Source: Burkholderiales bacterium
GTDB lineage: Bacteria; Pseudomonadota; Gammaproteobacteria; Burkholderiales; Burkholderiaceae_C
Assembly (NCBI GenBank): GCA_947448955.1
Contig: CANFPU010000011.1
Location: forward strand, 1 to 49,661
Length of the DNA stretch: 49,661 nucleotides
Direction: 5' to 3'
Each line of letters starts with the position of its first letter. Within the stretch, counting starts at the first letter, position 1. The position numbers and the translations under genes were made by a program. Of this stretch, positions 44,166 to 49,661 are shown in pieces. Under the pieces are notes generated by a model. It had not been told where the DNA came from and did no database searches. It saw only the letters and a program-made list of their open reading frames with translations.

Positions 44166-44620
44166 GCGCCTTGCCACGCTTCGGGCGGCGTCCGCTCTTG
44201 GCGGCTGCCGCCATGCTGTGCCTGCAGACCCGTCCCGCAGGGGCGGTGTCGGCTGCGCTGTCGCTGCAGCAAATGGTCGACCGCTGGGCCGGCGGGCAGC
44301 CGGTTCGCGAAGGGAAGGTCAGGCTGCAGATCGCCGAGTTGGTCGAAAACGGTAACGCGGTGCCGATCACGGTGCGGGTGGACAGCCCGATGAGCGCGAC
44401 CGACCGGGTCGAGGAAATCATCGTGTTCAACGAGCACAACCCACAGCGGGATGTGTTGCGCGCGAGCTTTGGCCCCAGCAGTGGCCGGGCTGAGATCTCG
44501 ACCCGCATCCGGCTGGCCACCTCGCAGCAGTTGGTCGCATTGGCCAGGTTGGCCGACGGCAGCCAGTGGTCGCACCGGGTCGAGGTGATCGTCACGCTGG
44601 CCGCCTGCATCGAAGGCTGA
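44162..44620 (+). CDS. soxY: SoxY-like sulfur carrier with unusual C-terminus
   Basis: A 152-residue protein. A Tat-type signal with FGRRPLLAAAAML is followed by the SoxY domain: VRLQIAELVENGNAVPITVRV, DRVEEIIVFNEHNPQRDVL and RIRLATSQQLVALARLADGS. In classical SoxY the sulfur intermediate is carried on a cysteine in a GGCGG C-terminal arm. Here the protein ends LAACIEG, with the last cysteine at residue 149. The carrier cysteine is thus present but in a different setting. It overlaps soxX and lies six bases before soxZ. Confidence 0.88.
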   Translation: MSALPRFGRRPLLAAAAMLCLQTRPAGAVSAALSLQQMVDRWAGGQPVREGKVRLQIAELVENGNAVPITVRVDSPMSATDRVEEIIVFNEHNPQRDVLRASFGPSSGRAEISTRIRLATSQQLVALARLADGSQWSHRVEVIVTLAACIEG

Positions 44621-44626
44621 CCCCTC

Positions 44627-44956
44627 ATGGCCGAACGCACGCGCAGCTTGATCCACCTGCCCGAGACCGTGCTCAAGGGGCAGCCCTTTGAAGTCCGCGT
44701 CACGCTCGGCCACCCGATGGAGAACGGCCTGCGGCCCGACGGCTTCGGTAACGTGGTGCCGAGAAGTCTGGTGACCCGCTTCGAGTGCAAGCTCGGTGAG
44801 GCCTTGGTCTGCAGCGTGGACCTGCACCCGGCGATCGCTGCCAACCCCTACCTTTCTTTCTGGGTGCGAGCCGACATGCCGGGCACGCTGGCCTTCGAGT
44901 GGCTGGGCGACAACAGCTTCTCGCACCGCGAGACCCGGACGATCAGACCGACATGA
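44627..44956 (+). CDS. soxZ: SoxZ sulfur-carrier partner
   Basis: A 109-residue all-beta protein that forms the carrier heterodimer with SoxY. The family patterns VLKGQPFEVRVTLGHPMENGLR, RFECKLGEALVCSVDLHPAIAANPYLSFW and GTLAFEWLGDNSFSHRET are complete for the usual length. It has no signal peptide and would be exported together with SoxY by the Tat route. Its stop overlaps soxA (ATGA). Confidence 0.94.
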   Translation: MAERTRSLIHLPETVLKGQPFEVRVTLGHPMENGLRPDGFGNVVPRSLVTRFECKLGEALVCSVDLHPAIAANPYLSFWVRADMPGTLAFEWLGDNSFSHRETRTIRPT

Positions 44957-45738
44957 GCGCCAAGCCCTGGTGGGCAGCACTGTTGTTATGGCCCGGGTTG
45001 GTCCCGATGCTGGCAGCCCCTGCGACTGAGACCGCAGAACCGCGGCGCTCGGGACTGGACTTCATGAGCCCGGCACTGCAAACGCTGCAGCGCGACGACA
45101 GCCAGAACCCGGCCATGCTCTGGGTAGAAGACGGCGCGGCACTTTGGCGCACGCCTGCTGGCACTGCGGCCAAGTCTTGTGCGGACTGTCACGGCGACGC
45201 CCGGCTGACGATGGCTGGGGTCGCTGCCCGTTACCCTTCCTGGGACATGAGCAGCGGGCAACCGGTCAACCTGGGGGGTCGCATCAACCACTGCCGCCAG
45301 CGTCACCAACAGGCATCGACCTGGCCCAACGAGCACGCGGACCTGCTGGCGCTGGGCGCCTATCTCGGCCGCCAATCGCGTGGGATGCCGCTGGCGCCAC
45401 CGGAGGACGCCAAACTGACACCGCTGCGCGCCCAAGGCAAAACACTGTGGGCGCAGCGACTGGGACAACTCAACCTGGCCTGTCAGCACTGCCATGACCA
45501 GCGGGCAGGCCAGCGACTCGGCGGCGCGGCGATCCCACAAGGACACGCCACAGGTTACCCAGCTTATCGGCTGGAATGGCAGGGCTTGGGCAGCCTGCAG
45601 CGACGCTTGCGCGGCTGCCTGGTCGGCGCGCGAGCCGAGCCTTTTGCAAGCGATGCACCCGAATGGCTGGCGCTTGAAGCCTATCTGGCGCTTCGGGCCA
45701 AGAACATGCCCGTGGAGACGCCGGCGGTCAGACCCTGA
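44953..45738 (+). CDS. soxA: SoxA-like dihaem cytochrome c
   Basis: A 261-residue periplasmic cytochrome. A short signal region ends near MLAAPA. Two haem motifs are present, CADCH at 76-80 and CQHCH at 177-181, so it is the dihaem form as in Rhodovulum, not the single-haem form. The catalytic cysteine that forms the persulfide-ligated haem is expected in RRLRGCLVGARAEPF (Cys222), in place of the usual RxCNxxxRAEP form. It ends LALRAKNMPVETPAVRP. It closes a soxXYZA set in which no soxB or soxCD gene is present in the window. Confidence 0.93.
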   Translation: MSAKPWWAALLLWPGLVPMLAAPATETAEPRRSGLDFMSPALQTLQRDDSQNPAMLWVEDGAALWRTPAGTAAKSCADCHGDARLTMAGVAARYPSWDMSSGQPVNLGGRINHCRQRHQQASTWPNEHADLLALGAYLGRQSRGMPLAPPEDAKLTPLRAQGKTLWAQRLGQLNLACQHCHDQRAGQRLGGAAIPQGHATGYPAYRLEWQGLGSLQRRLRGCLVGARAEPFASDAPEWLALEAYLALRAKNMPVETPAVRP

Positions 45739-45757
45739 GGCCAGGGGGCAACAACGT

Positions 45758-46363
45758 CTACAGCAGCTTGCCGACGTTGAACAGTGTCAACAGGCCGAGC
45801 AGCGCAAAAATCAGTGCCGCAAACCCATGCACCAAGGTCATCGACAGCTTGCCGGCGATGCGGTTACCGAGCAATACCGCTGGCACATTGGCGATCAGCA
45901 TGCCCAGCGTCGTGCCAGCCACCACCGCCAGCAGGTCAGGGTAGCGCGCCGCCAGCGCCACCGTGGCGATTTGGGTCTTGTCACCCATCTCGGCCAGAAA
46001 GAAGGCGACCACGGTGGTGCCGAAGATGCCCAGCCGCTGACCCCCACCGCCCGCCGCTTCGTCGTCCAGCCGATCCGGAATCATCATCCACAAGGCCATC
46101 GCCAGGAACGAAGCGCCAATCACCCAGCGCAGTACCTGCGAGCCCATCTGCGCCGCGAGCCAGCCACCCAACCAGCCTGCGGCGGCGTGGTTCGCCAAAG
46201 TGGCCACCAGAATGCCAAGGATGATCGGTACCGGCCTGCGAAACTTGGCTGCCAGCAGCAGCGCCAGCAACTGCGTCTTGTCGCCTATTTCACCCAGCGC
46301 AACGATGCCGGTCGAGACCACGAAGGCTTCCAATCGATTCTTTCTGGTCCTGGACAGAGCCAC
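45758..46363 (-). CDS. TMEM165/GDT1 family cation exporter (UPF0016)
   Basis: A 201-residue membrane protein with the two inverted repeat motifs of the GDT1 family: ALGEIGDKTQLLALLLA near residue 25 and FLAEMGDKTQIATVALA in the second half, each E-x-G-D-K-T. Members export manganese or calcium; bacterial MneA protects against manganese excess. About six helices are predicted by eye. Two starts are possible: a GTG at 46363 and a TTG at 46333 (LEAFVVSTG, like the usual MEAF start). It is convergent with soxA and diverges from the PaaI gene; no clear yybP-ykoY riboswitch was found upstream. Confidence 0.9.
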   Translation of the reverse strand: MALSRTRKNRLEAFVVSTGIVALGEIGDKTQLLALLLAAKFRRPVPIILGILVATLANHAAAGWLGGWLAAQMGSQVLRWVIGASFLAMALWMMIPDRLDDEAAGGGGQRLGIFGTTVVAFFLAEMGDKTQIATVALAARYPDLLAVVAGTTLGMLIANVPAVLLGNRIAGKLSMTLVHGFAALIFALLGLLTLFNVGKLL

Positions 46364-46463
46364 ATTGTCAACGGCGCCGTCTGAGCGTTCTCCGCAATAG
46401 CGCCGCCCAATCGTTCGACGTACTGTGGCAGCCCCTCTTCTCAGTCACCTTGAAAGTACGACG

Positions 46464-46874
46464 ATGCACGATCTTGACAGCCTGCAGCAAATGATGGCGC
46501 CCTTGTTTCCTGGCCTGATGGGGGTACGTCTGGTGTCTGTCGCGCCGGACCGGGTGGTCGCCGAAATGCCGGTGCGACCCAATCTATGCACTGCTGGCGG
46601 CATCCTGCATGGCGGTGCCTACATGGCCTTTGCCGACCACCTCGGCGCCGTCGGCACGGTGCTCAATCTAGGACCCGGCAAACGCACCACCACGACCGAC
46701 TCCAGCACCAAGTTCATTGCTGGCGCCAAGGTCGGCAGCACCGTGACCGGTGAAAGCTTGGCGTTGCACCGAGGCCGCACCACCTTGGTCTGGCAGACCA
46801 TGATCCGGAACGCCGAAGGCAAACTCTGCGCTGTCGTCACCCAAACGCAGTTGGTGCTTGACGCTCCAGCCTGA
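46464..46874 (+). CDS. PaaI family hotdog thioesterase
   Basis: A 136-residue hotdog thioesterase. The family motif is GGILHGGAYMAFADHLGAVGTVLNL, with the active-site histidine in HGG and the acidic residue in AFAD. TDSSTKFIAGAKVGSTVTGESLALHRGR follows. Proteins of this type cleave phenylacetyl-CoA-like or other acyl-CoA thioesters. The ATG at 46464 was chosen since its product starts HDLDSLQQMMAP as in relatives; a GAAAG site lies upstream. It has no metabolic context. Confidence 0.9.
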   Translation: MHDLDSLQQMMAPLFPGLMGVRLVSVAPDRVVAEMPVRPNLCTAGGILHGGAYMAFADHLGAVGTVLNLGPGKRTTTTDSSTKFIAGAKVGSTVTGESLALHRGRTTLVWQTMIRNAEGKLCAVVTQTQLVLDAPA

Positions 46875-46907
46875 GCAAGCACGCCGTCAAACAACTGACC
46901 TGGCTAC

Positions 46908-48122
46908 TTATCGCCCGAGCACCTTGGCCACTGGCGCCGGCCGTAAACGATACGCATCAGGCAACCCCGATCCCAACAGCGGCCGCAAGTACAGCCTGAA
47001 AGCATCGGTCACATCGGTGCCGGCTTCGTTGATGAAGATATCTTCCATCACCCTCGTTTTGCCGGCAACAGCTTCGAGCGGCAGCAGGCTGTAGTCGGCT
47101 GAGTAGTAACCAGTGCGCTGGATCGCGACCGAACCGTCGCGGTCGCCCCACATCGCAAACTGAACTGCTTTCTCCCCGACCTCACGCGCCTCGCGCTGGT
47201 CGACATCGGAGACGCAACCTATGAAGCTGCGCTGCAGGTAGCCGAAGGTGTCGCCACGCACCCGCTTGATGCCCAGCTTGGACTTGATCTCCTCGCACAG
47301 CAAGTCGGCCAGCGCACCAGTGCCGGAGAGTTGGACATTGCCATGATCATCGCGCTCGAGGTCCTTCGCGAGCTGCGCCAAGATCGGCTGTCCGCTGGCG
47401 TCGTGAATGCCCTCGCTGACGGCGATGACACATCGACCATAGCGGGCATAAACCGCTTTGACGTCAGCCAGAAATTTTTCCAGCACGAACACTCGCTCGG
47501 GCAGATAGATCAGGTGGGGACCGTCGTCCGGAAACTTCTTGCCGAGTGCCGACGCGGCGGTCAGAAAACCGGCGTGCCGACCCATCACGACGCCCAGGTA
47601 GACGCCTGGCAATGCGGCGTTGTCAAGATTGGCGCCAGCGAAGGCTTGGGCCACAAAACGCGCCGCAGATGGAAATCCAGGCGTGTGGTCATTGCCAACC
47701 AGATCGTTGTCGATGGTCTTCGGAATGTGGATGCTGCGCAGTGGGTAATTCGCAGCACGGGCTTGCTCGCTGACGATGCGCACCGTATCGGACGAATCAT
47801 TACCGCCGATGTAGAAAAAGTGACCGATGCCGTGAGCTTTGAGCACCTGAAAAATCTTCTGGCAATAGGCCAGGTCCGGCTTGTCACGCGTGCTGCCCAA
47901 TGCTGAAGAAGGCGTGGCCGCGACCAGTTCAAGGTTGTGGCTGGTTTCCTGGGTCAGGTCGACGAAATCCTCGTTGACGATGCCACGAACCCCATGACGC
48001 GCACCGTAGACCAAGTCGATGGCCCGATGACGCCGGGCTTCGAGCACGACGCCGACCAGACTTTGGTTGATCACCGCTGTGGGGCCGCCGCCCTGGGCGA
48101 CGAGTATCTTGTTCAGAGCCAT
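46908..48122 (-). CDS. 6-phosphofructokinase, probably PPi-dependent
   Basis: A 404-residue phosphofructokinase. AQGGGPTAVINQSL is the phosphate-binding start. GGNDSSDT at 106-113 and PKTIDND at 134-140 are the catalytic segments. In ATP-dependent PfkA the first reads GGDGS; an aspartate at the glycine position, as here (Asp109), blocks ATP and marks pyrophosphate-dependent enzymes. The length and SAARFVAQAF, GRHAGFLTAAS and VRGDTFGYLQRSFIGC also suit that group. An AGGAAAA site precedes the ATG. It may work in both directions, in glycolysis and gluconeogenesis. It is followed by a 33-base gap to the PaaI gene, convergent. Confidence 0.9.
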   Translation of the reverse strand: MALNKILVAQGGGPTAVINQSLVGVVLEARRHRAIDLVYGARHGVRGIVNEDFVDLTQETSHNLELVAATPSSALGSTRDKPDLAYCQKIFQVLKAHGIGHFFYIGGNDSSDTVRIVSEQARAANYPLRSIHIPKTIDNDLVGNDHTPGFPSAARFVAQAFAGANLDNAALPGVYLGVVMGRHAGFLTAASALGKKFPDDGPHLIYLPERVFVLEKFLADVKAVYARYGRCVIAVSEGIHDASGQPILAQLAKDLERDDHGNVQLSGTGALADLLCEEIKSKLGIKRVRGDTFGYLQRSFIGCVSDVDQREAREVGEKAVQFAMWGDRDGSVAIQRTGYYSADYSLLPLEAVAGKTRVMEDIFINEAGTDVTDAFRLYLRPLLGSGLPDAYRLRPAPVAKVLGR

Positions 48123-48190
48123 GGGTTTTCCTGAAAATGTGATGAAAAAATTTAGCGACTGATGCTTTGCAGGCGTCGTTGAGGGATCTG

Positions 48191-48979
48191 TCAGCGCCTG
48201 AAAGACGGGTCACGGCGCTCGACCAGCCTGACCATCGCGTCGAAAGCGTCCTGTCCTGCGCCGAAGCGGGGGTCGAAGTTCAGCGAGTCGCGGACACAGG
48301 CCTCAAGCACTGGTTGGGCGATAGGCCTCAGTCGGCCCATCGCCTGTGCGCTTTGCTGCACCTCACAGGCCCGGGTCAGCAACCACATCAATCCGAAAGC
48401 ATTCGCCAAGCTGAAACCTATTGTCACCGGCCCATGATTGCGAAGCAAAAGCACCGGTTTGCCAGCAGCGCTGGCCAGGATGCGCCGCCCCTCATCGAGA
48501 TGCACGGTGATGCCTTCAAACTCGTGGTAGGCCACCTTGCCGTGCAACTGCGCCGCATAAAAGTTGGTGAACGACAAGCCTTCGTCAAGGCAGCACACCG
48601 CCATGGTCGGCGTCGTGTGCACGTGCATCACGCAATGCGCTTCAGGCAAGGCTTGGTGGATTGCACCATGAAAGGTGAAACCTGCCGGGTTGATCGGCCA
48701 GACCGGCTCGCCTTCGATACGACCGACAACATGGCCGGCCAAGTCGACCTTGACCAGGTTGGACGCACAAACCTCCGAGTAATGCAGGCCAAAAGGGTTA
48801 AGCAAAAAGTGACCCGGCTCGTCCGGCACTCGCAGCGAGATATGGTTGTAAATCAGCTCCGTCCAACCCAGATGGTCAAAGATCCGGTAGCAGGCCGCAA
48901 GTTGAACGCGTGCGTCCCACTCCGCAGGGGAAACGGCTTCAGGCCGGGGATAGCGATCAACTGGCGAGCTAGCGTTCAT
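48191..48979 (-). CDS. class II aldolase/adducin family protein
   Basis: A 262-residue member of the class II aldolase/adducin family. Motifs include YNHISLRVPDEPGHFLLNPFGLHYSE, GEPVWPINPAGFTFHGAIHQALPEAHCVMHVHTTPTMAV (the latter holding zinc-binding histidines) and LLLRNHGPVTIGFSLANAFGLMWLLTRACEVQ. This version with FHGAIHQ and the N-terminal RYRIFDHLGW-like patch (ACYRIFDHLGWTELIYNH) is common in proteobacteria with no fixed substrate. The ATG at 48979 was picked because it begins the normal N-terminus; a longer upstream frame is unlikely to be translated. Confidence 0.9.
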   Translation of the reverse strand: MNASSPVDRYPRPEAVSPAEWDARVQLAACYRIFDHLGWTELIYNHISLRVPDEPGHFLLNPFGLHYSEVCASNLVKVDLAGHVVGRIEGEPVWPINPAGFTFHGAIHQALPEAHCVMHVHTTPTMAVCCLDEGLSFTNFYAAQLHGKVAYHEFEGITVHLDEGRRILASAAGKPVLLLRNHGPVTIGFSLANAFGLMWLLTRACEVQQSAQAMGRLRPIAQPVLEACVRDSLNFDPRFGAGQDAFDAMVRLVERRDPSFRR

Positions 48980-49301
48980 GGTGAAGTTCCAGATTGGGAT
49001 GTCAAAGTCTTGGGCTGTCAAGGCACAGAGCTGTGGGCAATTCTTGAACAAAGAGGTAGTTGTCCACAGGCTGGCGCTGAAATCCAAATTTGTTGTCGGT
49101 CTTCAGCTTGGCTCATGGTCACCAGCGCACAGGGTTGACTCGATCGCAAGTGTTTGAAAAAACACAGCAAAACTGCCTTATCAACTGCTCAGGGTTGGCT
49201 CTACTACGACTACCAAGTTAAAAGAAAGACAACATTGAGTCGAGAAGACCACCGACGAAAAACTTCCAAAATCCCTGCTTGCTGCTTCGCCAAACGACTG
49301 T
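48980..49301. other. intergenic region, 322 bases, AT-richer, with DnaA-box-like inverted repeat
   Basis: This gap should contain the promoter of the class II aldolase gene and the 3' end of the tdk transcript. CTGTGGGCAA at 49031-49040 and TTGTCCACAG at 49060-49069 form a near-perfect inverted pair resembling weak DnaA boxes. Downstream lies a small GAAA-loop hairpin at 49150-49165 and an AT-rich patch around 49215-49240. Confidence 0.5.
49150..49165. terminator. small hairpin, possible tdk 3' structure
   Basis: A six-pair stem (GTGTTT with AAACAC) closes a GAAA tetraloop, 137 bases past the tdk stop. It is too weak to call a terminator with any certainty. Confidence 0.3.
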
Positions 49302-49661
49302 TCAGCCAAACAGCCCTGGTGCGACTGCGCCCGCATCTTCGTCGGTATAGAAGCAGGCTGGGCAGACCGCTCGGTAACGTTCGTTACCGCCGATGACCAC
49401 TTGTTCGCCCTGTTTGAGCCGACGGCCTTCGGCATCGACCCGGATGTTCATCGTTGCCTTGCGGGCGCAAGCGCAGATGGTTTTCATCTCTTCAAGGTCG
49501 TCGGCAAGCGTCAGCAGCGTTGCGGCACCTGCAAAGGCCTCGCCACGGAAATCGCTGCGAAGCCCCCAGCAGATGATGGGTAGGTTGTGCCCATGGGCCA
49601 AGCGGTGCAGTTGGCGTACTTGTTCAGGGCTGAGGAACTGGGCTTCGTCGATCAACAGGCA
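49302..49661 (-). CDS. tdk: thymidine kinase (5' partial)
   Basis: Thymidine kinase phosphorylates thymidine with ATP in the salvage pathway. The C-terminal 119 residues are present and the frame runs off the right edge. CLLIDEAQFLSPEQV has the catalytic and magnesium-binding part, GLRSDFRGEAF continues the lasso-type core, and the zinc cysteines are in ICACARKAT and AVCPACFY. The length after the DEAQ motif is normal. It reads convergently towards the aldolase region on the minus strand. Confidence 0.94.
   Translation of the reverse strand, partial: CLLIDEAQFLSPEQVRQLHRLAHGHNLPIICWGLRSDFRGEAFAGAATLLTLADDLEEMKTICACARKATMNIRVDAEGRRLKQGEQVVIGGNERYRAVCPACFYTDEDAGAVAPGLFG

Noticed and set aside
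46364-46463. yybP-ykoY manganese riboswitch upstream of the GDT1-family gene
   Set aside because: Minus-strand sequence has GAGGGGCTGCC and CGCCGTTGAC, which only faintly recall the conserved segments; no convincing aptamer fold could be drawn by hand.

Overview
The window is ordinary chromosomal DNA from a high-GC betaproteobacterium, most likely order Burkholderiales. The evidence is the GC-rich coding, the mnmG-rsmG-parA segment with centromere-like parS sites, a Bug-family solute-binding protein, a YeaG-YeaH-SpoVR operon, urate catabolism through PuuD, and a partial Sox cluster. No rRNA, tRNA, CRISPR array, transposase, phage gene or integrase was recognised. Genes are densely packed, many with 4-base ATGA or GTGA overlaps. 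Both end genes are cut by the window edges.

Layout: 1-1115 is the end of an FAD-linked D-lactate-type dehydrogenase. 1151-6125 (minus) is the operon prkA/yeaG - yeaH - spoVR. 6535-13487 is the chromosome-segregation and tRNA-modification region: mnmG, rsmG, parA and a GNAT gene on minus. argC2 on plus and a degenerate hydrolase on minus lie between this group and parB. Two parS sites sit inside mnmG and rsmG. 13810-21281 holds housekeeping and hypothetical genes: an SDR, a cysteine-free glutaredoxin-like protein beside a large secreted thioredoxin, a putative nuclease, a NUDIX hydrolase, a pirin, a DUF4397 lipoprotein and a DUF427 protein. 21358-27920 is a purine (urate) degradation locus. 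A GntR regulator, PuuE, a UraD-AllC fusion and an M20 hydrolase are on minus; UraH and PuuD are divergent on plus. A perfect 12-base palindrome lies in the shared promoter region.

27997-34368 carries a LolD/MacB-type ABC transporter, a DUF3299 protein, YedK/HMCES, a DUF2946-like small protein and a ZnuD-like TonB receptor, which together suggest metal uptake. 34524-40982 has a Bug protein, a tandem hotdog thioesterase, NnrU, MaoC, a secreted helical-repeat protein, a Tim44-like protein and a DnaQ-type exonuclease. 41139-45738 is a tightly coupled six-gene unit: a two-subunit molybdenum hydroxylase (IorA/IorB type) followed by soxX, soxY, soxZ and soxA. No soxB or soxCD is present, and SoxY has an unusual C-terminus. 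45758-49661 has a GDT1-family Mn/Ca exporter, a PaaI thioesterase, a probable PPi-dependent phosphofructokinase, a class II aldolase and the end of thymidine kinase.

The best candidate for an undescribed system is the molybdenum hydroxylase-SoxXYZA unit. Other points worth attention are the separation of parA from parB, two putative pseudoenzymes (a hydrolase missing Ser and His, and a glutaredoxin fold without any cysteine), the UraD-AllC fusion starting at TTG, and the purine-locus operator. All functional calls come from reading motifs and recalled family features; no database search was run.
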